A stretch of DNA of 64,000 nucleotides, taken from NCBI GenBank assembly GCA_024276495.1, contig JAJRXC010000069.1, positions 1 through 64,000 of the forward strand. Direction: 5' to 3'. Position numbers and translations under genes: made by a program. Origin of the DNA: Actinomycetes bacterium (GTDB lineage Bacteria > Actinomycetota > Acidimicrobiia > Acidimicrobiales > Aldehydirespiratoraceae). Positions within the stretch are counted from its first letter, which is position 1, and each line of letters begins with the position of its first letter. The notes under the pieces are model-generated. The model did no database searches. It had not been told where the DNA came from and was given only the letters and a program-made list of their open reading frames with translations. Shown one piece after another: positions 1 to 8,731 of the stretch.

Positions 1-3000
1 GTCACTCCTGACACCGCGAAGCCGCCCTTGGTGGTGAAGAACAAATCGCCGCCGTCGCTGAACACCCCATCGACATCCTCACCCGATGTCGTGGCCAACC
101 CGACATCGGACCCATCGAAGTACATCGACCACGACCCCGCCGAGTAATCACCCGGCACCGTCGGCGTGAACCGGAACAAATCCTCGTCCTCGGGACCAAC
201 CAGACCCGGCACCCCGATCGGCGGGCCCTGCGTCGAGATCAACAGCGAACCATCAGCCAACACATCCAACCCATCGATGTCCTCATAGTTCGCGGTCAAC
301 GAGAACGGCGCCCCATCGAACACCGCCGAGAACACCCCCGCCGTCGACGACCCCAACGACGACGCATCAAAGCGCACAATGTCAGAATCATCAACGACCC
401 CCGACACGCCCGCCAACGACACCGGCGCCACCACCGACAACAGAATCGAATCCGCGTCCACAAACGTGAACGCATCAATGTCATCGGTCAAACCCACATC
501 AGACCCATCAAAGACCATCGCGAACTCACCCGACACCGCATCGAAACTCACAATGTCCTCATCAGCCACCAACCCCAACCCCGGCAACGACACATCCGCC
601 GTCAACGAGAACACCGTCAAATCAGTCGACGGAACCGGTGTTGGCGTGTCCGAAAGCATGACCAGCTGATCGGCGAACTGCGCGAACTCGATGTTGATGA
701 GCGTGTCGGTGCCGTTGTCGAGCGTGGGATCCGGCCCGCCGCCGTCCCCTCTGACGTGCGCGACCGTCACCGAATCCGAGTTGACGGTGATGTCGTAGTC
801 GGCAAAAGGTCCGGAGAACAGCGCCGTGTCGGTGCAGGCACAACTCGCGGTCTCGATCTTGCGAACGATCGAGATGTCACCGGGATCGATCAGGCCGTCG
901 AAGACGTCGACCGCGAGCGACAGCATGCTGTCGACGAGTTGCGTCGCCCCTGGCGGACCGGACGGATCCGGCGCCGAGAGCTGGGCCGTCAACCACGAGT
1001 CCCCGTCGAGGATGTCATTGCCGCCGCGGCCCTCGAGAAGGTCGCTGCCGAGCCCGCCGAGCAAGATGTTGCCCTCCGCGAACGACGTCGTCCCCGCGGG
1101 GAGCAGCCCGGCGAGACCCTCGATGTTGGCGATCCCGTCGGCAGTCAGGTCGTGGTCGACGAGATCGATCGCCCCGAGGTCGTCGCCTCTCAAGACGTCG
1201 TCGAAGGACCAGCCCGAGAGGCCTTCGATGCCGTCGAACCGATCGGTCTCGACGAGCGGCGGCGGGGCGAAGGCGTTGACGAGAAGATCCGAGTCGGCCG
1301 GCTGCGGGTCGTTGTAGTGCGTGGCCCAGTCGAAGCCGAACTGTCCGAGGAAGCGTTCGAAACCGGTACCGGCGATCAGGATGTCATCGCCACCCTCCCC
1401 GAAGTAGCGATCGTTGCCGGCGCCGCCGTTGATGACGTCGTCACCGGGGGCGTTGACGTCCACGCCGTTGAGGATCGGCAACCCGCTGTCGCCTTCCAGA
1501 TTGTCGCCCTGGGCGCCACCTTCGATCCAGTCGTCGCCGTCGTCGCCGTGCACCTCGTCGGTCGAGTCGCCGCCGAGAACGAAGTCGTTCCCCGGACCCG
1601 CGATGACGATCTTCGGATCGGTCGCACCGACGAAGAAGTCGTCGCCGCGGCCCCCCTGGCTCAAGTCGAGGCCGGGACCCGACGAGATCGCGTCGTTGCC
1701 GTCGCCGCCCTTGAGGTCGTCATCACCGAACAGGTCGGTGATGATGTCGTTGCCGAGACCACCGATGATGGTGTCGTTGCCGCCGTCACCCTCGAGGCGA
1801 TCGTCGCCGCCGTTCCCTCGAACCGTGTCGTCACCGATCCCCGAACGGATCCGGTCGCCCTCTCCCGGCACCGCAGAGTCGTTTCCCGCGAAGTTCACGT
1901 GCTCGGGACCCGAGAACCGGATCGTGCCGTCGATGTCCCTCGTCAACAAGAGGGTCTCGTCGTAGTCGACCGTGTCGGGGTCGTCGACGATCGGCGTCGC
2001 CGGAACCGAACCCTGGACTGACGCGTCGAAGAAGAAGTCGGGCCGCGAGAAGACGTTGGCGGGGAGGTTCGTCGCCGTGGTGTTGCGTTCGATCAGCTCC
2101 GAGAACGAGTTCCCTTCGAGCTGCACGCCCAGGTTCATGCCGGCGGTGCGCAGGAGGTAGTAGAAGCGATCTCCGTCCTGCAGGTTCTCGAGCTGGAGCT
2201 CGAAGACGTAGTTCATCGTGTCGCCGAGCATTCCTCCGAACGCCTGGTTCGACTCGGCGAGACCTCCGGTCCAGAGATCGATGTCGTCGACCCCGGTCGT
2301 GGTGACACCACCGACGTTGGCGTAGATCCCGACGCTATTCATGAAATCGAGGCTGTCCGGGGTGAGCCCGGCCACCAGCACCTCCGCCGCCGCTCGCTTG
2401 CCGGCGACGGTGGTCTCCGACGTGATCGAGGGATGGGTGCCGTAGGCCGCGACGAAGTTGACCAACGACTCGGCGTTCTCGAGGCTGAGTCCGTAGTCGA
2501 CCCAGCTGACGTAGGGCGCGAGGGCGGGGTTGAACGTCGCCGCGTAGAGCTGACGGCGAACCTCGTTCAGCGGCGGGATGCCGAAGTCCCGACCTCGTGC
2601 GATGTTGATGGCGGCGAGATCGAGCGGCAGTCCGACGAGCCGGTTCCGCAGCACGTCCGACACGAACTCGTCGATCTCGCTGCCGACCTGGGTCACCTCG
2701 CCGCGAAAGATGCTCCCCGCGGCTTCGTCGGGGGTGAGCGTGCCGGCCGGGCCGCCGTCGAAGAACGCCGGGGGGTTCAAGAACGCGTCGAACAGGTCGA
2801 TCGGGTTGGGGTTCACACCCGGCGGGTCGTTGAAGCGGAGGATCTCCTCACGCAGCATCGAGTGGCCGAAGCGATAGACGGCTTGGGAGAACTCGACGCT
2901 GATGGCCGGATTGATCGTCGCGTCGTACGCGTCGAAGACGTTGACCGCGGGTTGGATCATCCGAGCGAACTCCTCGAACACCAGGTGCTGGTACTCCATC

Positions 3001-4646
3001 TCCGTGATGAACCTGGCGGCCTGGAAGATCCGTTCCCCGTTCCACACTCCGGGGCTGAGCTGCCATTCGGGGAGCATCGCCGGGTCGCCGGCCAACAGGA
3101 CGCTCTTGATCTCGTCGACGAGGCGATTGTGCTCCGCGTGGAAGACGTGATGGACCGCCGTCAGGGCGATGTTCTCGTTGACCCGCCCGTCACCGGCCAT
3201 GAAATGGGCACCCAGCATCTCGTCGTCGTAGGTCCCGGGAAGGCCGTCGTCCGCGATCACGGAATCGGCGTCGGGAACCTGAGGCACGGGTGGTGTCGAC
3301 GGATCCCCGTCGTCGTCCCATGTGCCGGGCACGGCCGAGTGGGCGATGTCGATGAGAAAGGCGTGACCGGTCGCGACGACGTTGGAGGGCACGAGCACCC
3401 CGAGGCCTCCGTTGGCCGTCGGGTCACCTTCCAGGAGCGTGCCGTCGTCGAGGACCAGTTGTGGATAGCCGTTCGGCCCGCGCTCGAATCGGCCGTACGG
3501 GTCGGTGGCGATCAACGGAATGCTGTGCACGTCCTGATCGACGAGCTGGATGCCGAGCAGATCGGCGGCCTGCGCCTTGAGTGCGGTCCAGGTCGCCATT
3601 CCACCGATGCCCGGCGTCGTGAGCAGCCGACCGGTCGACACCGGCCGGGACGACGCGTCGTTCTCGTACTCGCGAAGGAAGACCTGTTGGGAGCCCGTCG
3701 AGCCGTAGGTCTGTTGCTGGTCGACCCACGGCGTCGTCAGGTTCACCGGTTCGGTCGACTCGTTGGTCGCTCGGGTCATCACCATGAAGTTCGGCGCGCC
3801 CGGCGTGGGGTCGTAGAGCGGATCGTCGGGACGCAGCGGCATGAACACCGGATCGCCCGTCTTGGTGGTGATGTCGAGGCCGTGATCGAAGAACTGGCCG
3901 AAGAACGGGAACACGCCGTTGAACGGAGCGGAGAGCCCCTCGTCCGGGGCGACGTTCGGGATGAAGTACGTGTCGGTGCCCGGTTCGAAGACCGGGCCGG
4001 GACCCGCGGCGGCGGTCGCGGCCGGGTTGGCGCTGGTCTGGTCGACGATGAGGTTGCTGATGATCCGCGGCCGGGCGTCCTCGACCACACCGGTCGTCTG
4101 CGCGTAGGAGGTCGGATCGCCGATCGCCTGCGGGCCGGGGCCGTCGGGGTCGAACGTCAGCGCTTCGGCGTCGCGGTAGCTCGGCGCGGTCAACCGGGGG
4201 AAGACCTGGTCCGCGGCGCCGAACTCCTCTTGGTCGGGAATCAAGTTGTTGCAGCTGCCGTCGACCGTTCGCAGTCCGAGGGGCAAGAGCTCGGCGTTGG
4301 GGCCGGCGGGGATCTGGAATGGGCCGGTGCCGATCAGGGTGCCGCAGGGGTTCGAGACCGTCGCGGTGGCGGCGTGGGCCTCCGCGATCTTGATCTGATC
4401 GAGGATGAACGCCAGGTCCGCTTCGTTGATGGTGAAGCCCTGCCCGGGCGCGGCAAGGGTGATCCCGGGCGTGGTGGGTTGCTCCCACGGGAGTCGGCCC
4501 GGTGACTCCTGTCCACTCGCGTTCGGCGATGCCAGCGCGGCAACGAGTGCAACTGTGAGCACCGTCGCCAACGCGGTTCGTGGGATGAACCGCCACGAAC
4601 GGCTCCGAAAAGCCAGCTCTCCCATGACTCCACGGTCATTGGTCAT
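1..4646 (-). CDS. Secreted animal-type heme peroxidase with RTX repeats (partial, C-terminus off the left edge)
   Basis: The frame is open from ATG 4646 through base 1, giving at least 1548 residues. A signal-peptide-like N-terminus (about residues 14-43, hydrophobic stretch ending near ASPNASG) indicates export. The peroxidase-cyclooxygenase fold shows its hallmarks: distal His in FGQFFDHGLDITTK (His255), proximal His in YRFGHSMLRE (His595), then NIARGRDFGIPPLNEVRR and a late LQDGDRFYYL motif. RTX-type nonapeptides such as GGNDTIIGG lie at about residues 930-1080 and 1188-1218 and should bind calcium outside the cell. From about residue 1335 there are three repeats of 60-65 residues with the core FDGSDVGL and a following D-I/V-D, and a fourth starts at the edge. 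GGGGGA lies close before the ATG. Related proteins are secreted, often by type I systems; no such transporter is visible here. Substrate unknown. Confidence 0.9.
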   Translation of the reverse strand, partial: MTNDRGVMGELAFRSRSWRFIPRTALATVLTVALVAALASPNASGQESPGRLPWEQPTTPGITLAAPGQGFTINEADLAFILDQIKIAEAHAATATVSNPCGTLIGTGPFQIPAGPNAELLPLGLRTVDGSCNNLIPDQEEFGAADQVFPRLTAPSYRDAEALTFDPDGPGPQAIGDPTSYAQTTGVVEDARPRIISNLIVDQTSANPAATAAAGPGPVFEPGTDTYFIPNVAPDEGLSAPFNGVFPFFGQFFDHGLDITTKTGDPVFMPLRPDDPLYDPTPGAPNFMVMTRATNESTEPVNLTTPWVDQQQTYGSTGSQQVFLREYENDASSRPVSTGRLLTTPGIGGMATWTALKAQAADLLGIQLVDQDVHSIPLIATDPYGRFERGPNGYPQLVLDDGTLLEGDPTANGGLGVLVPSNVVATGHAFLIDIAHSAVPGTWDDDGDPSTPPVPQVPDADSVIADDGLPGTYDDEMLGAHFMAGDGRVNENIALTAVHHVFHAEHNRLVDEIKSVLLAGDPAMLPEWQLSPGVWNGERIFQAARFITEMEYQHLVFEEFARMIQPAVNVFDAYDATINPAISVEFSQAVYRFGHSMLREEILRFNDPPGVNPNPIDLFDAFLNPPAFFDGGPAGTLTPDEAAGSIFRGEVTQVGSEIDEFVSDVLRNRLVGLPLDLAAINIARGRDFGIPPLNEVRRQLYAATFNPALAPYVSWVDYGLSLENAESLVNFVAAYGTHPSITSETTVAGKRAAAEVLVAGLTPDSLDFMNSVGIYANVGGVTTTGVDDIDLWTGGLAESNQAFGGMLGDTMNYVFELQLENLQDGDRFYYLLRTAGMNLGVQLEGNSFSELIERNTTATNLPANVFSRPDFFFDASVQGSVPATPIVDDPDTVDYDETLLLTRDIDGTIRFSGPEHVNFAGNDSAVPGEGDRIRSGIGDDTVRGNGGDDRLEGDGGNDTIIGGLGNDIITDLFGDDDLKGGDGNDAISSGPGLDLSQGGRGDDFFVGATDPKIVIAGPGNDFVLGGDSTDEVHGDDGDDWIEGGAQGDNLEGDSGLPILNGVDVNAPGDDVINGGAGNDRYFGEGGDDILIAGTGFERFLGQFGFDWATHYNDPQPADSDLLVNAFAPPPLVETDRFDGIEGLSGWSFDDVLRGDDLGAIDLVDHDLTADGIANIEGLAGLLPAGTTSFAEGNILLGGLGSDLLEGRGGNDILDGDSWLTAQLSAPDPSGPPGATQLVDSMLSLAVDVFDGLIDPGDISIVRKIETASCACTDTALFSGPFADYDITVNSDSVTVAHVRGDGGGPDPTLDNGTDTLINIEFAQFADQLVMLSDTPTPVPSTDLTVFSLTADVSLPGLGLVADEDIVSFDAVSGEFAMVFDGSDVGLTDDIDAFTFVDADSILLSVVAPVSLAGVSGVVDDSDIVRFDASSLGSSTAGVFSAVFDGAPFSLTANYEDIDGLDVLADGSLLISTQGPPIGVPGLVGPEDEDLFRFTPTVPGDYSAGSWSMYFDGSDVGLATTSGEDVDGVFSDGGDLFFTTKGGFAVSGV

Positions 4647-4796
4647 ATTTTCCCCCGCAACATTTAACGCTGGGCGGCAATCTAGACGCGCTCAGTGATA
4701 TTCACAAGAGGAGAGTTCGACCGAACGCAGTATTCGTCTCCCGCAGCCACGTTGTGTGACCGAGATGTACCCCGCCGACACTCACCGCTCTTTCGG

Positions 4797-5777
4797 TCAG
4801 GTGGTCGGTGCGAGTCCTTCGATCGCCTCGTCGACGGCGACGCCGGGAAAGGGCATGATCGCCAACGCGGGACAGGTCACGCCATTGTCCACATAGCGCT
4901 GCACGTGAGCCCGGCACGTGTCGGGATCGCCGTGGACGATCAGCTCGTCGATGATGTGGTCGGGGATCTTCTCGAGCGCACCCTTGCGGTCCCCGGCAGC
5001 CCATTGCTCCCAGTGCTCGCCGAGCGCATCGGCCCGACCCATCCACTCGTGGAAGGCCTTGTAGACCGGCACGTTGAGATAGGCGGCCGCTGCGAACTTC
5101 CCGGTCGCGCGCGCGACATCGCGGTCCGCCGTCGGGGCAACGAAGATCCGCGCGACGATCTCGGCATCGGGGTTCTCCTCTCCGACGATGCGGGCCACGG
5201 TGGCGACATCGTCCGCCGAGAGCCAGTTGATGATCGCGCCATCACTTTCCCGCCCGGCCATCCGCAACATCCCCTCTCGCAGCGCCGCCACGAGTATCGG
5301 CACCGGCTGCTCCGGGACGAGCCCGAGCCGGAAACCTCCGACGCTGAACGTCTCGTACTGCTCCGTCACCTTCTCACCGGTGAGTGCCGCCTTGAGGAAG
5401 CGGACCATGTCGCGGGTCTGCTTGAAGGGTTCCTCGAACGCGATGCCGTTCCATCGCTCGACGATGACATCCGACGACGAGCCGATGCCGGCCACGAACC
5501 GGCCCGGCGCGGCCGACGCCATCGACGCGACCGACTGGGCCATGAGCGCGGGGCCCCGGGTGTACGCGGGGAGAATGGCCGTCCCCAGGCGCATCGACGG
5601 CGTCCAGACGGAGGCGAGGGCGAGCGGGGTGAGCCCGTCGGCGCCCATGGCCTCGGCCGACCAGAGATCGGTGTAGCCGAGCCGCTCGAGGCGCTGAAAC
5701 CGATCCTTTTGGGCGTGGAGGGGCTGTCCGTCGAATGGGATCGTCATGCCATGTCGTGGTCGGGCATCGCGGTGCAT
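4797..5777 (-). CDS. LLM-class (luciferase-like) F420-dependent oxidoreductase
   Basis: The 326-residue protein has the TIM-barrel luciferase-like pattern: RLGYTDLWSAEAMGADG, then MRLGTAILPAYTRGP, and APGRFVAGIGSSSDVIVERW. In actinobacteria this family mostly uses coenzyme F420 to move hydride to or from a small molecule in the cytoplasm; the substrate cannot be told. ATG 5777 is chosen because AGGA precedes it by 7 nt and the residues RHGMTIPFDG align with the usual first strand of the family. ATG 5747 (MTIPFDG) is the alternative. It is a single gene, divergent from the small ORF at 5835. Confidence 0.85.
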   Translation of the reverse strand: MHRDARPRHGMTIPFDGQPLHAQKDRFQRLERLGYTDLWSAEAMGADGLTPLALASVWTPSMRLGTAILPAYTRGPALMAQSVASMASAAPGRFVAGIGSSSDVIVERWNGIAFEEPFKQTRDMVRFLKAALTGEKVTEQYETFSVGGFRLGLVPEQPVPILVAALREGMLRMAGRESDGAIINWLSADDVATVARIVGEENPDAEIVARIFVAPTADRDVARATGKFAAAAYLNVPVYKAFHEWMGRADALGEHWEQWAAGDRKGALEKIPDHIIDELIVHGDPDTCRAHVQRYVDNGVTCPALAIMPFPGVAVDEAIEGLAPTT

Positions 5778-5834
5778 CCCGTGATCCTGTCACTACCGAC
5801 GGTGAGTGTCACACCCCGTCGTCAGGATGGGGTC

Positions 5835-6020
5835 ATGACCAAGCAGCTCAGCCTCATCACCCCCACCCACAGCTGGCGGCTCGATCCTCGCACCCGCCAA
5901 CAAGGCCTCGACGGAATCGCCGCCGCTCGGGCCGTGCTTTTGGAATCCCGGGTTCGGGCCCGCGAAACGGCGTTGGCCGAGGGTGAGTCCCTCGATCTCC
6001 ACATCGCCGACGCGGCCTGA
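5835..6020 (+). CDS. Small conserved-looking actinobacterial protein
   Basis: A 61-residue ORF starts at ATG 5835 with AGGATGGGG directly upstream. The sequence has a core SWRLDPRTRQQGLDGIAAAR followed by a charged helix. The WRLD..TR..G...AR pattern resembles short hypothetical proteins seen beside unrelated genes in other actinobacteria, but that is from memory and no function is known. It has no signal peptide or membrane segment. It is divergent from the oxidoreductase and is followed after 37 bp by the nuclease gene. Confidence 0.6.
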   Translation: MTKQLSLITPTHSWRLDPRTRQQGLDGIAAARAVLLESRVRARETALAEGESLDLHIADAA

Positions 6021-6057
6021 GCGGATCCGACCGGATCACTCGCCACACTGGGCGACC

Positions 6058-6606
6058 ATGAGGACTCTCCTGTCCAGTGTCGCCATCTGCCTCGTACTCG
6101 CGAGCTGTGGCGCAGCCACGAGCACATCGATCGCCCCCGTCTCCTCGACCACCTCGCCGGGCTCGGAACGTCTCACGTCCAACGCGACGGTCGAACGGAT
6201 CGTCGACGGCGACACGCTGATCGCCGATGTCGACGGGCGCCGCGAACGGGTTCGTCTCCTCGGGATCGACACACCGGAATCGGTGGCCGAGAATCGCCCC
6301 GACCAGTGCTACGGCGAAGAGTCGAGCGACTATCTGAAGGCCATCTTGCCCGCGGGGTCGGCGATCACCCTGATTCTCGACGAGGAGGCCCGTGACCAGT
6401 ACGACCGTCTTCTCGCCTATGTGATCCGCAGCAGCGACGAGTTGTTCGTCAATCTCGATCTCCTCGAACGGGGATATGCGGGCGTGCTGATCTACGACCC
6501 CAACGACTACTACGAGTCGCTGTTCCGCGACGCCGAACGGGTCGCCGCGGCGAACGGCGTCGGCTTGTGGGGTGTGTGCGGCGGCCCCGACGTTCCACTC
6601 GAGTAG
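6058..6606 (+). CDS. Thermonuclease-like (SNase) lipoprotein
   Basis: The 182-residue protein begins with a lipoprotein signal, a hydrophobic stretch ending VLASC (Cys near residue 16), so it should be anchored outside the membrane. The staphylococcal nuclease fold follows: VERIVDGDTLIADV, then RVRLLGIDTPESV carrying the Arg, Asp and Glu that match catalytic Arg35, Asp40 and Glu43 of SNase, and YDRLLAYV with the equivalent of Arg87. All active-site residues are present, so it should be an active Ca-dependent nuclease acting on extracellular DNA or RNA. ATG 6058 is chosen because it begins the signal peptide. Confidence 0.9.
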   Translation: MRTLLSSVAICLVLASCGAATSTSIAPVSSTTSPGSERLTSNATVERIVDGDTLIADVDGRRERVRLLGIDTPESVAENRPDQCYGEESSDYLKAILPAGSAITLILDEEARDQYDRLLAYVIRSSDELFVNLDLLERGYAGVLIYDPNDYYESLFRDAERVAAANGVGLWGVCGGPDVPLE

Positions 6607-6611
6607 CCCGC

Positions 6612-6617
6612 TACGGT
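6612..6617 (+). promoter_or_regulatory. Candidate -10 element (TACGGT) of a leaderless transcript
   Basis: TACGGT fits TANNNT and ends 7 nt before GTG 6625, which has no Shine-Dalgarno sequence. The same spacing recurs before many genes here, so transcription probably starts at or next to the GTG. No -35 element was assigned. Confidence 0.5.
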
Positions 6618-6624
6618 CGCAGTC

Positions 6625-7455
6625 GTGGATTCACTCGTCGAGATCCTCGGCTACCCAGCCGACACGAAGCTGCTGATCCTGAGCGCCGATCAGATCGGGT
6701 CGACCCATGCGGCGACGGCCGGCGGGTTCACCGCCCTGCGCGAGGGAATGGCGACAACGGCCACGGTGATGATGCCCGGACCGTGGTCGCGGTACGCGGC
6801 CGACCGCCACGACGGCGCCGACATCGGGATCCATCTGACCCTCAACTCCCAACTCGACTGCTACCGCTGGGGGCCACTCACCAACGCCCCCAGCCTGCTC
6901 GACGGCGACGGCGGATTCCCCCGAACCACCGATGACCTCTGGGACCACGCCGACCTCGACGAGGTCCGGCGAGAATGCCGGGCCCAACTCGAACGGGCCC
7001 GCCTGTGGGGCTTCGACATCACCCACATCGCCACTCACCTCGGCACGTTGCAGCAACGCCCGGAGTTCTTCGACGTGCTCATCGATGTCGCCTACGACGC
7101 CGAGCTCCCCGTTCGCCTCGAAAGTGGCGATGCCGAGGACCGGGCCGGGTTCCCCTTCCGCCGACTCGCCACCGAGGAGGGCATCTTGATGCCCGACCAC
7201 TTCACGCTGGTGCGAGGCGGCGCCCGTCGTCACCTGGCCTCCGTGCTCGCCGATCTCCGACCAGGGGTGACCGTCGTCGCGTTCGAGCCGACGATCGCGG
7301 CCGAGGAGATCCGAGCCATCGACCCGAATGCCACCGATCGCATCGACGACCTCGCCGTCCTCACCGACCGCGGCCTGCAGGACCGGATCGCCGCAGCTGG
7401 GGCGACCCGGATCGGTTTTCGGGAGATCCGAGCGGCACAGCGCGCCCGCCGCTGA
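6625..7455 (+). CDS. ChbG/YdjC-family carbohydrate deacetylase-like protein
   Basis: The 276-residue protein has the order of motifs of ChbG/YdjC sugar deacetylases: a first strand LLILSADQIGSTHA, then DIGIHLTLN, then the zinc-site motif THIATHLG. The family removes acetyl groups from N-acetylated oligosaccharides such as chitobiose. The usual first motif is ADD(F/L)G; here the second acidic residue is Gln (ADQIG), so metal binding may be altered although the first Asp and both later His are kept. The start is GTG 6625, supported by the TANNNT hexamer 7 nt upstream. No transport or sugar genes adjoin it. Confidence 0.75.
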   Translation: MDSLVEILGYPADTKLLILSADQIGSTHAATAGGFTALREGMATTATVMMPGPWSRYAADRHDGADIGIHLTLNSQLDCYRWGPLTNAPSLLDGDGGFPRTTDDLWDHADLDEVRRECRAQLERARLWGFDITHIATHLGTLQQRPEFFDVLIDVAYDAELPVRLESGDAEDRAGFPFRRLATEEGILMPDHFTLVRGGARRHLASVLADLRPGVTVVAFEPTIAAEEIRAIDPNATDRIDDLAVLTDRGLQDRIAAAGATRIGFREIRAAQRARR

Positions 7456-7468
7456 CGCGGCGCACATG

Positions 7469-7849
7469 TCACACGGTGGTGTCGGCCATGACCGGGGCGA
7501 GCGCGGCGAGCGCCGAACGGCGAACCGGGCGAAGATCGAGCAGCCAACGTTCGTGGGGCCCCTCGACCTTGACCGCCCCCCTCATGAATCCGACATCGCT
7601 CGACATCTCACCGGTCAAGATCGCGACCGCCACGTCGTAGCTCATGGAGATGACCAGCTCGGCCGCGTCGGATCTCCCGACCATCATCGAGGCGAGCCGT
7701 CCGTCGCGCAGTGTCACCGCGATCGTCGTCTTTCCGGCCGGGCTGCCGCTGATCACGAAGTCGATCACCGCATCGACACCCTCGACCGGGGGCAGGTCCT
7801 CCAGGGCGGATTCGGTCGCTGCCATCCATTCGTAGTCGAAGATGGCCAT
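7469..7849 (-). CDS. SCP2-like sterol/lipid-binding domain protein
   Basis: The 126-residue protein is a single small domain with the alternating pattern of SCP2 sterol-carrier folds (AVIDFVISGSPAGKTTIAVTLRDGR, then a MSYDVAVAILTGEMSSDVGFMRGAVKVEG helix and strand). In actinobacteria such stand-alone domains bind hydrophobic ligands or assist CoA-ester metabolism. Its ATG overlaps the stop of the upstream mca gene (TGATG), so the two are probably co-translated. The ligand is unknown. Confidence 0.7.
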   Translation of the reverse strand: MAIFDYEWMAATESALEDLPPVEGVDAVIDFVISGSPAGKTTIAVTLRDGRLASMMVGRSDAAELVISMSYDVAVAILTGEMSSDVGFMRGAVKVEGPHERWLLDLRPVRRSALAALAPVMADTTV

Positions 7850-8718
7850 CAGGACCTCGTTTCCTGTCGGATGCCGGCGAACAGGTCGGTCTCGATCCCG
7901 TCGGCGATCTCGGGCCCGTGGGCAAGACGGTAGTCGTCGACCGGATACAGGGCTCGCTCGATCTCGACGGGAAGTCCGAACCAGAAATCCGATTCGGGAT
8001 CGATCTGGGTCGCGTGGGCCAACAGTGCCTCCCGGCGAACATCGGTGTACCCCTCGACCGAGATCTTCGTGGTGATCAGGTGATCCTGGTCGGGGCGTTC
8101 GAACCAGCGCTTGTCGTAGGGGGACTTCAGACCGAGCTGCTGGAAAGCCCGGTGGCGGGCTTCGATTCGGGCCCGGGACCAGCTCGAGTAGTAGACCTTC
8201 GACACCTGCCAGGGCTCGCCCAACTCGGGGCGATGGTCGGGATCCGACGCCTTCTCCACTCCGGGATGGGTGATGTCGTGGACCCGCAGGTGGTCCGGGT
8301 GCTGGTAGGTGCCCTGATCATCGGGGTAGGTGACGACCACATGGGGTCGCTCGGCTCGGAGGATCGCGACGAAACGGTCGACGGCCTCGTCGAGCGGTGC
8401 CGCCGCGAAGCAGTCGGGGTGTTCGTTGGCTTCGGAGTCGGCCATGCCCGAGTCTCGGTAGCCGAGCATGTGCACCCGCTCGTACCCGATCGCGGCGGCG
8501 GCGGCAGCCAGCTCCCGGCGCCGGACCTCGGCCATGTTCTCGCGGATCTCGGGACGGTCCATGGCCGGGTTCAAGATGTCGCCCTCCTCCCCGCCCGTGC
8601 AGCAGAGCAACACCGTTTTCACGCCTTCGGCGTGGTACTTGGCGACCGTGCTCGGCCCCTTCGACGCCTCGTCGTCGGGGTGGGCATGGATCGACAACAA
8701 ACAGAGTCGAGGGTCCAT
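7849..8718 (-). CDS. mca: Mycothiol S-conjugate amidase Mca
   Basis: Mca cleaves mycothiol S-conjugates in the cytoplasm to release a mercapturic acid for export, a detoxification step. The 289-residue protein has the LmbE-type zinc site HPDDE at residues 13-17 and HPDHLRVH at 140-147. The internal text GGEEGDILNPAMD and YPDDQGTYQHPDH favours Mca over the deacetylase MshB. ATG 8718 starts MDPRLCLLSIHAHPDDE at the usual family position, and TAGGTT lies 7 nt upstream. A longer in-frame ATG at 8796 would add residues that fit nothing and lie inside the neighbouring gene. It is coupled to the SCP2 gene downstream. Confidence 0.9.
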   Translation of the reverse strand: MDPRLCLLSIHAHPDDEASKGPSTVAKYHAEGVKTVLLCCTGGEEGDILNPAMDRPEIRENMAEVRRRELAAAAAAIGYERVHMLGYRDSGMADSEANEHPDCFAAAPLDEAVDRFVAILRAERPHVVVTYPDDQGTYQHPDHLRVHDITHPGVEKASDPDHRPELGEPWQVSKVYYSSWSRARIEARHRAFQQLGLKSPYDKRWFERPDQDHLITTKISVEGYTDVRREALLAHATQIDPESDFWFGLPVEIERALYPVDDYRLAHGPEIADGIETDLFAGIRQETRS

Positions 8719-8725
8719 CGAAGGG

Positions 8726-8731
8726 AACCTA
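8726..8731 (-). promoter_or_regulatory. Candidate -10 element (TAGGTT) for mca
   Basis: Read on the minus strand, TAGGTT ends 7 nt before ATG 8718 and no Shine-Dalgarno sequence is present. It overlaps the stop codon of the upstream PhoU/TrkA_C gene, suggesting that mca has its own leaderless promoter. Confidence 0.45.

Noticed and set aside
2433-4505. Long plus-strand ORF of 690 codons opposite the peroxidase
   Set aside because: It is the antisense of a clear peroxidase frame; composition (Arg, Gly, Val, Asp rich, no motifs) is that of a shadow ORF at high GC.
4715-4726. GTTCG-AC-CGAAC inverted repeat between the peroxidase and the oxidoreductase genes as a LexA box
   Set aside because: The half-sites are inverted relative to the LexA core (GTTC first, GAAC second) and the spacing differs from the two boxes at 19968 and 23525.
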